Positions 38,001-46,274 of a DNA stretch of 64,000 nt are shown in pieces. The notes beneath the pieces were generated by a model. It saw only the letters and a program-made list of their open reading frames with translations. It had not been told where the DNA came from and searched no databases. Both the position numbers and the translations under genes were made by a program. The stretch is from Xanthocytophaga flava (GTDB lineage: Bacteria > Bacteroidota > Bacteroidia > Cytophagales > 172606-1). Every line of letters begins with the position of its first letter. The first letter of the stretch is position 1. The stretch lies in NCBI GenBank assembly GCA_030068525.1, contig JASJOS010000001.1, positions 248,001 to 312,000 on the forward strand. Reading direction: 5' to 3'.

Positions 38001-38157
38001 CTGTATAGGATGTACTTACGGTAATAACAGGTGGGTCAATGGCAGGATATTCACGAATACCCAGATAGGTATAGCCAATGCCCCCAAAAACTATGATGAG
38101 CACCGACATAACGACTGCCAGCACTGGACGTTTTAAACTAAGTGAGGGTAAACTCAT
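35053..38157 (-). CDS. RND efflux pump permease, HAE1/AcrB type
   Basis: 1034 residues, the normal size. Motifs include the N-terminal RPVLAVVMSVLIIVFGGIGY, the proton-relay helix GLVVDDGIVVTENIFKKLE with the paired aspartates near residue 407, and the second-half LILIYLILAAQFESFTDP and GLVTKNGILIVEFANE. It pumps hydrophobic compounds from the periplasm using the proton gradient, with adaptor 38281-39336 and TolC 33611-35053. The three genes are in the order adaptor, permease, channel on the minus strand. Confidence 0.95.
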   Translation of the reverse strand: MSLPSLSLKRPVLAVVMSVLIIVFGGIGYTYLGIREYPAIDPPVITVSTSYTGANPDIIESQITEPLEKSINGIQGIRNISSTSSLGSSQITVEFTLDVDLEQAANDVRDKVSQATRNLPQDIDAPPVVAKADANGDPIMFIPVQSTTRNVNQLSDYVENILQERLQTVKGVSQVNAFGLKRYSMRLWINPVKLAAYRLTIQDVQAALNRENVELPGGKVYGNQTELTVKSYGRLTTEDEFNNLIIQQTANQVIRFKDIGTAELGSENEETGAMRNNATNISMVVIPQPGANYIEIAGEIYKRLDEIKKELPPDMIIDIGVDKSRFVQKAIEEVEETLIISFVLVVIVIYFFFRDWLIAIRPLIDIPVSLIGTFFIMYIFGFSINVLTLLGIVLATGLVVDDGIVVTENIFKKLEQGKNRYQAAKEGSEEIFFAVISTSITLAVVFLPIIFLQGFVGSLFREFGIVVAAAVLISAFVSLSLTPVLSVRLASDHSKPTWFYRKTEPFFQWMDQSYRASLEKFMQVRWWAFIIIGICFVAIYFIGSNLQSELAPLEDRSLTRISVTLPEGASYESTERFITDISQFVMDSIPEEKMVFGITAPSRGSSAPVNNGFVTVLLKDPQDRGPNGRTQQEVVDYLNQNMRRFNQARAFPTQEQTIQIGFGGTSLPVQFVIQNLNFEKMKERLPKFMEEVQKDPTFQISDANLKFNRPELYVTIDRLKATELGVSVLDVSNTLQLALSNRRFGYFLMNGKQYQVIGQVERADRDAPLDLKSFYVRSNRGDLIQLDNLVQMEETSNPPQIFHFNRFKSATVSASLAPGKTLGDGIKAMQAIAQRTLDDSFSTDLSGPSRDFAESTSNTSFALILALILIYLILAAQFESFTDPFIIMVTVPLAFAGALLSLWIFNQTLNIFSQIGIIMLIGLVTKNGILIVEFANEKRKEGLPRMEAAVEAAAMRLRPILMTSLVTAFGALPIALSLGAASKSRIPLGIVIVGGIMFSLMLTLYVIPAIYSYFSRKQTVHSEEEEHEHVVPAE

Positions 38158-38280
38158 AGTCTACTACTAAATTAAAGAATGCGGAAAGGAAAGTACCTTA
38201 ATAAAATTTTTCAGTGAGTCAACACATACCCAAAGGCATTTGTACCAGTATCTCAGCGTTTGCAGTCCAAGACGGCTCAA

Positions 38281-39336
38281 TTACTCTTCAATCTTTGTAA
38301 ATTTAAGGTTCTGCTCAGGTTTCACAAACAACAAACCCGTTGTAATCACTGTATCGCCAGCAGTTAGACCCTGAGTCACCTGTACATTACTCTCGTCCCG
38401 CAATCCAGTCACTACATCTTGAAAAACAGCTTTGCCATTTTTAGAGATAACTACTTTTTTGCCACGAGTCTGAGGAATGATTGCCTGTGTAGGAATCACT
38501 ACAGCGGTTATATTCTCTACATCCAGATTAACTTTTGCAAAAGCCCCCGGATGTAGCTTGGCAGAGGGATTACTCACTAACGCCCTGATTTTTAGGCTGC
38601 GTGTAGCCTGATCAATATCTGGTTCTATCGCATAAATCTTTCCGGAAAAGTTTTCACTAAACCCATCTACAGCAAAAGCAACCTTATCCCCTTCTGCAAT
38701 AGAAACAGCATATTTTTCAGGAACAAAGAAATCTATTTTTAATGGATTAATCTGCTGTAGCTTAGTGATTAAAGTCGAAGGAGTAATATAGGCACCCAAA
38801 CTAACATTTCTCAAACCAATAACTCCACGAAATGGAGCCCGGACTTCTGTCTTTTCAATTTGAGCCTTTATTAGGTCTATATCTGACAAAATGGTATTTA
38901 ATGTAGTAGTTGTTAAATCATAGTCCTGCTGACTGATATTATCAGCATTTAACAACTTTTTACTGCGTTCTACAATCTTTTCCTGATTTTCTTTCTGTAC
39001 CTGAAGCTTTCTTAGTTGCGCTTTTAAATCAGCATCATACAGTTTTACCAGCAGCGTACCAGCCGCTACTTCCCGACCTTCATTAATATTTAGGGAAATA
39101 ATTCTTCCTGAGACTTCCGGGTGTATTTCGATTTGTTCAGCAGGCATCAATGTACCACTGGCTACCAGATTATTGGTAAGGCTTTTAGATTTAGCAACAA
39201 ATCCCTGTATGGCAATTTCCTGAGGCTGACCAGAAGTATTCCCTGCAACAGCATGAGATTTTGTAAATATCTTATTATAGTATATAACACCCCCCAATGC
39301 TAACACAACAAGTGTAACAGGAATCCAAAATTTCAT
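38281..39336 (-). CDS. RND efflux periplasmic adaptor (membrane fusion protein)
   Basis: 351 residues with an N-terminal membrane anchor (WIPVTLVVLALGGVIYYN). The lipoyl/barrel-sandwich half motif is EIHPEVSGRIISLNINEGREVAAGTLLVKL, followed by a coiled coil and the second half AQIEKTEVRAPFRGVIGLRNVSLGAYI. It bridges the RND permease and the TolC channel. It is first in the operon, with 123 bp to the permease gene. No local regulator is seen. Confidence 0.93.
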   Translation of the reverse strand: MKFWIPVTLVVLALGGVIYYNKIFTKSHAVAGNTSGQPQEIAIQGFVAKSKSLTNNLVASGTLMPAEQIEIHPEVSGRIISLNINEGREVAAGTLLVKLYDADLKAQLRKLQVQKENQEKIVERSKKLLNADNISQQDYDLTTTTLNTILSDIDLIKAQIEKTEVRAPFRGVIGLRNVSLGAYITPSTLITKLQQINPLKIDFFVPEKYAVSIAEGDKVAFAVDGFSENFSGKIYAIEPDIDQATRSLKIRALVSNPSAKLHPGAFAKVNLDVENITAVVIPTQAIIPQTRGKKVVISKNGKAVFQDVVTGLRDESNVQVTQGLTAGDTVITTGLLFVKPEQNLKFTKIEE

Positions 39337-39651
39337 AATGCGTTAATAAACAAATGCGGAAATTAGAGAAATATAAATTTTAAAAGTGGTTTGGCTGGCC
39401 AAGAAGCAGACATTCAACTGTTTGTCAAGATGCAATTATTTATTAAAAACAGTGAATAGAACTACAAAATAAGCGTATTTCTATCGAACAGTGGTAGAAT
39501 GGTATTACCAATGGTTTAAATCAATGATAAACGGAATGCCGGATTATATATAGAGTAATTCATTACACAATACACAAAAAAATAAAAGCATTTCTACCTA
39601 GAAGAAATGCTTTTAGTGAATTTTTAGCAAGCCGATTACCTAACTAAAATA
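39337..39651. other. Intergenic region with efflux-operon promoter
   Basis: 315 bp between the adaptor gene start and the end of the DUF4468 gene. It holds the promoter of the efflux operon and the terminator at 39583-39615. Otherwise I see nothing. Confidence 0.5.
39583..39615 (-). terminator. Terminator of the DUF4468 gene
   Basis: TAAAAGCATTTCT pairs with AGAAATGCTTTTA over a 7-nt loop, with A-rich DNA before it, which gives a T-tract on the minus strand. Confidence 0.85.
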
Positions 39652-40365
39652 TTATTTTTTGGTTTTGCTACCAGCTTTCTTCTTAGTCGAAGAAACTGTT
39701 TTAGGTTTATTTTTCAAAGGATCTTCGGCTTTGGATGGTACTAATGTTTTAATATCGGCATTGTGAAGTTCTTCCAAAGGAATTTCAGCATCCCGTTGAG
39801 ATACAATTTGTCCAAACTGATCTGATTCTTTTTGCATGCTGGCCCGAAGACTACCTACCATTGGATATATATGGTCTTTTACAGTTACTTTCATTTCTTC
39901 CCACACCATATTATGCCAGTCTTTATCAGCCATAGGACGATAAGGATATTTAGGAGCTGTAGTTATTGTGTTGAAAGTAAGACGCCCTTGATGCACGAAG
40001 TCTGTGAACTCATAGATATAATATCCTTCATGCACAAAAATGCGGACCATAAAATAAATCTTACCTTTTACATAATCATTGCCTGCAGCAATTTTACTCT
40101 GAAAAGGTATTTTTGAGGTTCCTGTGAAGCGTCCATATCGTTTATTGGCTTCTTCAAAGAAATTAATGTCTGTTTTAGTTTGCTCATTAAACCAGTTCCA
40201 GGCACGTGCATATAATTCTTCCTGAGGAACGTTTGTCATTCGTACAGTATCTGAAAAAGTATATTTCGGATACTGCAGTATCTTCTGCATGGTAACGGAT
40301 GACTGGCCAAATGAAAGGATAGAGGTGTAAAGAATAAAGCCAAAGGCCAATAAATTTTTTTTCAT
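39652..40365 (-). CDS. DUF4468 domain exported protein
   Basis: 237 residues with a signal peptide (MKKNLLAFGFILYTSILSFGQ). The central part (about 40-150) fits DUF4468, a TBP-like fold: PQEELYARAWNWFNE, then KGKIYFMVRIFVHEGYYIYEFTDFVHQG. The C-terminal 50 residues are Lys-rich and low-complexity. The function is unknown; DUF4468 proteins are common periplasmic proteins in Bacteroidota. Confidence 0.82.
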   Translation of the reverse strand: MKKNLLAFGFILYTSILSFGQSSVTMQKILQYPKYTFSDTVRMTNVPQEELYARAWNWFNEQTKTDINFFEEANKRYGRFTGTSKIPFQSKIAAGNDYVKGKIYFMVRIFVHEGYYIYEFTDFVHQGRLTFNTITTAPKYPYRPMADKDWHNMVWEEMKVTVKDHIYPMVGSLRASMQKESDQFGQIVSQRDAEIPLEELHNADIKTLVPSKAEDPLKNKPKTVSSTKKKAGSKTKK

Positions 40366-40913
40366 AGCGAAGGAGTTGCTTCTCCAAGAGCATTTAAAGG
40401 TTGTATGGAAATTGAGTGTTCAATAGAAAACTAACTTATTTCACTCTTGCCTCACTTTGATCTTATATTCAAAGCTCTTAATATCTTACAATGTATAAAA
40501 TAAGTAATGATTTATTGGGTACAATCATTTATTCACTTCGTAAGAGAATTGTAAGCGCTTTTTGGGTAAATTTTATAACAAAAATGCATAGTATCTCTTT
40601 TCTGCTCCTGAGTATGATTACAAACATACAACTAAAAGACTTTACATAAATAGTAAAAACAATGTAAAAACTTACATAGACTTATTTTTATCGAATTATT
40701 TTGCTGAGTTACCTTCTCTCCATTCAGCGTCTACAAATGGACGCAAAGTAATGCCCAAATCTTTTTTTGACTTCTTCGAGAAGAATACACTAAACATTGG
40801 CTCGGCTTTGCACAAAAATGATTTACTTGCATCGAACTTTTGCGCATTTAATTTGCGTTCAGCGTTTACTGTCTCGTCCCCACTAGATGGTAAACCGAAA
40901 CCATCCGACTACT
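40366..40913. other. Intergenic region upstream of dedA-like gene
   Basis: About 548 bp between divergent genes. It is AT-rich on the left. A short frame across 40751-40969 overlaps the DedA start and is not convincing. No structured RNA or repeat is recognised. Confidence 0.4.
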
Positions 40914-41549
40914 ATGAATTCAATTTGGGATTTTTTCCAGGTACTACTCGATTCAAAAGAAATTATTAATTATGGAGGTCTTGTACTGGTTACATTGATC
41001 ATCTTTGCTGAAAACGGCCTTTTCTTCGCCTTTTTTCTGCCTGGCGATTATCTCTTATTTCTGACTGGCCTTTTCTGCTCTACTAAAGCCATTGATTTTC
41101 CTATCTATATAGTGGTTATATGTATTGTCATTGCAGCCATAATAGGTAGTTATGTCGGTTTCTTTTTTGGAAGAGCCTTAGGCAAAGGACTTGAAACCCG
41201 GCCAGATTCTCTTTTCTTCAAACGTAAAAATCTGGATAAGTCCAGACAATTTTTTGCCAGACATGGTGGCAGAGCACTTATAATAGCCCGGTTCATGCCT
41301 GTTCTTCGTACCTTCTCCCCTATTATTGCTGGTACGATTCAGATGCCGATTCAGTCTTTTTCAATCTATAACATCATTGGTGGCACTGTGTGGGGCACAA
41401 CCCTTCCACTGGCAGGATACTTTCTAGGTCAGTCATTTCCTCAAATCATCAATTATGTTCACTACATCATTATTTTCTTTCTTGCTATTACCACCTTTGC
41501 TGTTATTCGTACCTGGTTTTCAGTCAGAAAAGATACCAGTGAGCAATAG
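40914..41549 (+). CDS. DedA family (VTT domain) membrane protein
   Basis: About 211 residues with five to six hydrophobic segments. The motif ENGLFFAFFLPGDYLLFLTG near residue 28, the glycine-rich GSYVGFFFGRALGKGLE, and FARHGGRALIIARFMPVLRTFSPIIAG are typical of DedA proteins, which flip undecaprenyl phosphate or phospholipids. The ATG at 40914 suits the family start better than 40887. It stands just before the Hint-domain gene. Confidence 0.9.
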   Translation: MNSIWDFFQVLLDSKEIINYGGLVLVTLIIFAENGLFFAFFLPGDYLLFLTGLFCSTKAIDFPIYIVVICIVIAAIIGSYVGFFFGRALGKGLETRPDSLFFKRKNLDKSRQFFARHGGRALIIARFMPVLRTFSPIIAGTIQMPIQSFSIYNIIGGTVWGTTLPLAGYFLGQSFPQIINYVHYIIIFFLAITTFAVIRTWFSVRKDTSEQ

Positions 41550-41638
41550 TGTGTTATAGAAAGGCCAATAGAGCCTTGGAGTGTAAAGGGTATTTTTCTA
41601 TCTTTAGGTTTCTCCCCAACCAAAACCATTCAAAACCT

Positions 41639-42640
41639 ATGATGAAACATTCCCTTTACACATCTGTAAGGTCCATTCTCTGCCTTTGTTTTTTCCTGAC
41701 GCTTCTTTCAGCAACTGCACAAAGTGAAAAATCGCGTGCATTGACACTCGATGAATACAAGAAAGCAAAAACATTCGAAATAAAGGACCTCGAAAGCGAG
41801 ACCTATGTAAAGTTTGAAAATGCCTATGTGCTGGATCGGTTTGAGATGAAGCCCCCCTATGTATTTAAATACAGTGATGGCATTGAACGCCGTGTATACC
41901 TCTACCGCCTGCTGGATAATAAATCCAAACAATCACTTGGTATGGTAGCCATCTATTACACACCTGGAAATGGTAAAAAATTCAATGTCTGCATACCATC
42001 CCCAGAATCAGATAAAAATGTGTGGGCTCTTTATATTGATGATTTAAAAGAGTATAACAAAGCAGAATCAGCATTCGGATCAGCGTTTGCCTATGTTATG
42101 TCACGCGAAATGAGTACACTCGCAACAGGTAGCAGCGGTGCATCTACAACTGGTAATAAGACAGACTATGATGTTTGTTTCCCTGCCAATGCACTGGTAA
42201 CGTTAGCCAATGGTCAAACCAAACAAATCTCTGAGATAAAAGTAGGTGAGGCTATCGCTTCCTATAATAAAGAGGCTAACAAACTGGAGACTGCCATTGT
42301 ACAGGAGATTCAGATTCATGAAGGAAAAGGTTATCCGGTTCAGACTTTATTTGCAGCTAATGAAACTGTTACAGCTTCTACCCAACAACATGTTTCTCAG
42401 ATCACTAAAATTCAGGCAACACCTAACCATCCTGTATTGACTCAGAGTGGCCGCAAAGCTATAAATGAGATCCAATCAGGTGATAGTATCTATGTATTTG
42501 ACTCTGCAACTGGTGAATTTATTACGTTTAAAGTATATACACCTTTTACACATTCTGAAGAAACTGCAACCAAAGTATATAACCTGGTAACAGATAAAGG
42601 CAACTATCTCATTAATGGAGCTACTGTTCTGGACAAATAA
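41639..42640 (+). CDS. Secreted protein with C-terminal Hint (intein-like) domain
   Basis: 333 residues from the ATG at 41639. The first 27 are a signal peptide (hydrophobic core SILCLCFFLTLLSATAQ). Residues about 30-160 are an unrecognised, probably beta-rich domain, followed by a Ser/Gly/Thr linker (TGSSGASTTGNK). The Hint domain is 180-333: the cleavage Cys180 is in DVCFPANALVTLANG, the TxxH motif is TPNH (Thr261, His264), and the end KGNYLINGATVLDK lacks the terminal His-Asn of inteins and finishes the protein. This resembles hedgehog-type or bacterial intein-like domains, which can cleave at the Cys and join the N-part to a nucleophile. Export before autoprocessing is an inference. Confidence 0.82.
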   Translation: MMKHSLYTSVRSILCLCFFLTLLSATAQSEKSRALTLDEYKKAKTFEIKDLESETYVKFENAYVLDRFEMKPPYVFKYSDGIERRVYLYRLLDNKSKQSLGMVAIYYTPGNGKKFNVCIPSPESDKNVWALYIDDLKEYNKAESAFGSAFAYVMSREMSTLATGSSGASTTGNKTDYDVCFPANALVTLANGQTKQISEIKVGEAIASYNKEANKLETAIVQEIQIHEGKGYPVQTLFAANETVTASTQQHVSQITKIQATPNHPVLTQSGRKAINEIQSGDSIYVFDSATGEFITFKVYTPFTHSEETATKVYNLVTDKGNYLINGATVLDK

Positions 42641-42671
42641 TTACTTAACAAACTCACTACAACCTAATTAG

Positions 42672-42692
42672 TCCCATGCACCGTGCATGGGA
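42672..42692 (+). terminator. Terminator of the Hint gene
   Basis: TCCCATGCA pairs perfectly with TGCATGGGA over CCG, followed by TTTTCTTTTTTT. An ATG inside this hairpin (42676) opens the msrA frame but cannot be its real start. Confidence 0.9.
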
Positions 42693-42798
42693 TTTTCTTT
42701 TTTTCAGAAATCCGGCCCCTTCCAGGTATCGTATATATGAGCGAACACTTCTTACAAAATATGTGTTATTGAATATGATGATAACAACATCTTTTCTT

Positions 42799-43458
42799 AT
42801 GCAAAGACCTTTGATATTCACCCTTTTCGCAGGGATTTGCCTGCTGTCCTGTGCACAGAGTCAGCAGAAGAAAGTTCCTCAAATGCAATCTAAACCTGTT
42901 CAAATGACAACCAACGTAGCTAAAACAGATACAGCCACCTTTGGTACCGGATGTTTCTGGTGTACTGAAGCCATTTTCCAACAAGTAGATGGTGTTCTTT
43001 CTGTAGCTTCCGGATATTCCGGAGGACAAGTAGAGAACCCGACCTATAAACAAGTATGTACAGGTTCCACAGGTCATGCTGAGGTAATTCAGGTTACCTA
43101 TGATCCTGCAAAGGTTTCTTATCCGGAATTACTGGAAGTCTTCTGGAGTACTCATGACCCAACCACTCTTAACAGACAGGGGGCCGATGTAGGCACACAA
43201 TATCGGTCTGCGATTTTCTATCACAATGCTGAACAAAAACAGCTTGCTGAGAAATATAAAAAAGAATTGGATGCCTCTAAAGCGTTTGACGATCCAATTG
43301 TAACTGAGATCACTCCGTTTTCTAAGTTTTATAAAGCAGAGGATTATCATCAGAATTATTACAATCAGAATGGTGACCAACCTTATTGTAGAATGGTAAT
43401 CCGTCCAAAAATAGAAAAATTCAAGAAGGTGTTTAGCCAAAAACTAAAACACTCATAG
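42799..43458 (+). CDS. msrA: Peptide-methionine (S)-S-oxide reductase, lipoprotein form
   Basis: 219 residues from the ATG at 42799. The signal ends in a lipobox (LLSCAQ, Cys18), so the enzyme is anchored in a membrane facing the periplasm. The catalytic Cys52 is in the motif [12 protein letters not shown], followed by [16 protein letters not shown] and the [11 protein letters not shown] segment. It repairs oxidised methionine in exported proteins. An upstream start at 42775 is possible but adds non-signal residues; the ATG at 42676 lies in the preceding terminator. It has its own terminator at 43477. Confidence 0.94.
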   Translation: MQRPLIFTLFAGICLLSCAQSQQKKVPQMQSKPVQMTTNVAKTDTATFGTGCFWCTEAIFQQVDGVLSVASGYSGGQVENPTYKQVCTGSTGHAEVIQVTYDPAKVSYPELLEVFWSTHDPTTLNRQGADVGTQYRSAIFYHNAEQKQLAEKYKKELDASKAFDDPIVTEITPFSKFYKAEDYHQNYYNQNGDQPYCRMVIRPKIEKFKKVFSQKLKHS

Positions 43459-43476
43459 ATGATATATTGATCAGAA

Positions 43477-43505
43477 AGCACCACAGATCACTGTGGTGCT
43501 TTTTT
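43477..43505 (+). terminator. Terminator of msrA
   Basis: AGCACCACAG pairs with CTGTGGTGCT over a 4-nt loop, followed by TTTTTATT. It is about 20 bp beyond the stop. Confidence 0.9.
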
Positions 43506-43578
43506 ATTGGCAATATTCCTGATTAGAATCTGAATATTTCTCAATTATGACCTAAACTCCAGTCATCAGCCAAAATGA

Positions 43579-43749
43579 ACTAAATTTCGGTCAACAAAGA
43601 AATTGACCATTATTCGAATATTTTTTCAGAATGATCGGCATTCTGGTCAAACACAAAAATGATTCGAATAATGGTCAAACCTAATTTTATCAGAGCATCT
43701 CTTGTGTTGATTTTTTATTCTTGCATGAACACAATTCGAATCATGTTCA
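43579..43749. repeat. Intergenic palindrome cluster with repeated ATTCGAAT
   Basis: TTGACCATTATTCGAAT (43603-43619) is the exact reverse complement of 43662-43678. Between them lies a smaller hairpin CAGAATG/CATTCTG (43627-43645). A further near-palindrome TGAACA...ATTCGAAT...TGTTCA is at 43726-43749. GGTCAA recurs at 43589, 43645 and 43673 (steps 56 and 28), reminiscent of the arrays near 6.9 and 29.6 kb. It lies between convergent genes. Confidence 0.65.
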
Positions 43750-43785
43750 CATAGGATTTCTTATAGCACTGTCTACCATTACAAA

Positions 43786-45480
43786 TTAAAAACTAACCAG
43801 AAAGGCAGTTAGGTTGGCTCTTTCTTCCAGTTTCAGCTTTTTACGAAGGCGGTAGCGGGCAATGCGTAAACTGTCTTGAGAGATTCCCAGTATAGTAGAG
43901 ATATCAGTAGAACTGAGATTTAGCCGTAACAATGCACACAATCTTTTGTCATGTGCACTTAGGTCAGTACAAACAGATTGTAGGTTCTGAAAGAAATCAG
44001 GGTGTACCTGTTCAAAAAAACGTTTAAAGTCTTCCCAATCCTGATCCAGTTTAAAGCTATAATCAATTGAGGCTATCAGTTCTTTGATTTGTCGGGTTTT
44101 ATCCTTTTCGCTCCTTCGGATTTCGTTCAGCTTTACTTTTAGCTCCTCCAGAAACTTGTTTTTCTGAACAATCTGTAAAGCGTGCGTAGTCAACTCTCGG
44201 GATCGGGTTTCTAGTTCCTGCTGTAACTGAAGTTCTTTCAGTCGCTTATTCTCTAGCTCTGTTTTCAGATTTTGTTCATTCAGCTGAGTATTCTCACGTT
44301 CAGTTTCCAGTACACGTTGTGTCTGTTCAAGGAGTTCTCTGTCTTTTCGGGTTTTAAGTCGCTGATACCGGAAAAAGATAATTCCAAATGAAAGCAGCAA
44401 TACTGTTCCTGTTACCAGCAATGTAATCCATAATTGTCCGATACGCCTCTCTCCTTCTAATAACTGAATAGTAGCGTCTTTCACAACTAATGCCTTTTCT
44501 TTAGCCTCTGTCTGATATAAGGTTTGCATTCGTGCCATTTGCAGAACAGACTCCTCATCATAAATTCGTTGATACAAGGTATAGGAAGAGTCCAGATAGC
44601 CATGTGCTTTCTTATAATCACCTATAAATGCGTAGGTTTTGGAAAGATCTCTCAGAGCTGATCGCAGGCGATCTTTTTGATTCATCTTACGAGCCAATTG
44701 GTACGCCTGCAAGGTGTATATTAATGCATCCGAATAGTTACCTTGTTTTCGATACGTATCTCCTATGTTATTGAGATTGTTAATAATAGTAACCTGATCG
44801 TTTACCTCCCGATTAAAAGTCAAAGCTTTATTGAAGTATTCATACGCTTTAGGGTAGTTTTCCATGTCTTCGAATATACTACCCAAGTTCTCTGTAATCT
44901 TCCCTAGTCCTGCCTTATCATTCAGCACCTCATAAATCTTAAAAGCTTTCTCCTGATAAATCAAGGCTTGTGGATAATCTTTCTGCTTTTCATACAGATG
45001 ACCTATGTACCCAAATGTTTCCGCCTTCCCTTTTTTATCTGACAATTGTTCATATATCTTCAAGGCTTCCTGATGACATTGCAACGCCACATCTATTTTT
45101 AACCCATAGTAATAAGCCATCCCCAGATGGTTATAACTTTCTGCCACACCTGTTTTATCACCGACTTTTTTGTAAGAAGCAATTGCATTAAGCAGATAGG
45201 AAACTGCTTGCTGAAAACCACCCTGATTATAAAAGAACAAACCTAGATTCTCATTGGCTACAGCAATGCCCTTAACAAAGCCTTTTTTCTCTGAAAGGAG
45301 TAAAGCTTGCTTGGCGTAAACAAATGCGGTATCCGGATTGGAATTCAGGTATTTCTCAGCTGTAGTGTTCAGAAAATCAATATAGAGCGTATCATTTTCA
45401 GGAAGAGAAATGGCATACCCTTCCTGAATGATGGTTCCCTGAATTAGTAAAAGGAATATACAAATAAATAGCGGTCGCAT
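43786..45480 (-). CDS. TPR / coiled-coil / HTH transcriptional regulator
   Basis: 564 residues. The ATG at 45480 gives a signal peptide (MRPLFICIFLLLIQGTII). Residues about 30-330 hold some seven tetratricopeptide repeats (e.g. GVAESYNHLGMAYYYG, GDTYRKQGNYSDALIYTLQAYQLA), then a membrane helix near 345 (IGQLWITLLVTGTVLLLSFGIIFF), a long coiled coil (about 370-470) and a C-terminal LuxR-like helix-turn-helix (LNLSSTDISTILGISQDSLRIARYRLRKKLKL). This is a common Bacteroidota layout in which periplasmic TPRs sense a signal and the cytoplasmic HTH binds DNA. Its targets are unknown. Confidence 0.88.
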   Translation of the reverse strand: MRPLFICIFLLLIQGTIIQEGYAISLPENDTLYIDFLNTTAEKYLNSNPDTAFVYAKQALLLSEKKGFVKGIAVANENLGLFFYNQGGFQQAVSYLLNAIASYKKVGDKTGVAESYNHLGMAYYYGLKIDVALQCHQEALKIYEQLSDKKGKAETFGYIGHLYEKQKDYPQALIYQEKAFKIYEVLNDKAGLGKITENLGSIFEDMENYPKAYEYFNKALTFNREVNDQVTIINNLNNIGDTYRKQGNYSDALIYTLQAYQLARKMNQKDRLRSALRDLSKTYAFIGDYKKAHGYLDSSYTLYQRIYDEESVLQMARMQTLYQTEAKEKALVVKDATIQLLEGERRIGQLWITLLVTGTVLLLSFGIIFFRYQRLKTRKDRELLEQTQRVLETERENTQLNEQNLKTELENKRLKELQLQQELETRSRELTTHALQIVQKNKFLEELKVKLNEIRRSEKDKTRQIKELIASIDYSFKLDQDWEDFKRFFEQVHPDFFQNLQSVCTDLSAHDKRLCALLRLNLSSTDISTILGISQDSLRIARYRLRKKLKLEERANLTAFLVSF

Positions 45481-45583
45481 CGGCACGGAGTTCGGTCAAT
45501 GCAAATATCCATATATCTGATTATACTAATGTTACTGCAATATTAAGATTGGTAACAACAGAAAAATTGTACAAAAACTCAGC

Positions 45584-46150
45584 TTATCGGTTGAGGGCGT
45601 TTGCCAGTATCTCACAGCGTTCGTCTGTTAGTTTGGGCAAATCCACTTCAATTTCCAGTTGTGTTTTTACATTATCCAACTCTGAACGATACGTTTGTTT
45701 CAGTTCCTTTCGTTTGATAGCTTCCAGAAACCGACGAACATCATCACGGGTTTCCAGTTGCAAACCAGGTACTACCGCATTGGAGCCATCTTCGTTTTTG
45801 GCAACCATTGTGAAATAGGAAGTGTTGGTATGCCGTATTACTCCCGTACTTATATTCTCAGCAGTGACTCGAATCCCAACTACAAGAGAAGTTCGCCCCA
45901 CATGATTAACCGAAGCCTGTAGATGCACCAGATTGCCTACTTCAACAGGTTGCAAAAAGTCAACTCCATCTACAGACACTGTAACGCAATACCTACCTGC
46001 ATGTTTGGCAGCACAGGCATAGGCTACCTTATCCATCAGTGATAAGAGAATACCTCCATGTATTTTTCCACCAAAATTGGCGTAGGAAGGTATCATCAAT
46101 TCTGTGAGAGTAGTACGTGATGTACTTACGGGTTTATAAACTTCATCCAT
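45584..46150 (-). CDS. Acyl-CoA thioesterase, hotdog fold
   Basis: 188 residues, a single hotdog domain at about 10-130. The pattern ANFGGKIHGGILLSLMDKVAYACAAKHAG has the conserved Asp of this family, and VDFLQPVEVGNLVHLQASVNHVGRTSLVVGIRV follows, as in Acot/YciA-type thioesterases that hydrolyse fatty acyl-CoA. The final 55 residues are helical and charged and may aid oligomer formation. It is a single gene. Confidence 0.9.
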   Translation of the reverse strand: MDEVYKPVSTSRTTLTELMIPSYANFGGKIHGGILLSLMDKVAYACAAKHAGRYCVTVSVDGVDFLQPVEVGNLVHLQASVNHVGRTSLVVGIRVTAENISTGVIRHTNTSYFTMVAKNEDGSNAVVPGLQLETRDDVRRFLEAIKRKELKQTYRSELDNVKTQLEIEVDLPKLTDERCEILANALNR

Positions 46151-46274
46151 TGAGTAAGACGGGGAATAGTATTATTTCTGCCATAATACTAAGAAACTGT
46201 TTTAAGAAAAGAAAGGAAGGTGGGTACAGAAAAACAAACAAATGCCTTTACAGGCCCATCTTACTATCTCAGGT

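Noticed and set aside
40751..40969. 72-codon frame upstream of the DedA gene
   Set aside because: It overlaps the DedA start in another frame and lacks any recognisable composition or spacing of a gene.
41639..42640. Polymorphic toxin or intein-containing gene
   Set aside because: Nothing follows the Hint domain and no toxin or immunity domain was recognised, so neither a toxin nor a protein-splicing intein is supported.
42676..42798. N-terminal extension of msrA from the first ATG in the frame
   Set aside because: The ATG lies inside the terminator hairpin of the Hint gene, and the extension would destroy the lipoprotein signal.
43786..45480. Possible hybrid two-component sensor kinase
   Set aside because: There are no kinase motifs; the C-terminus is a helix-turn-helix, so it is a TPR regulator.
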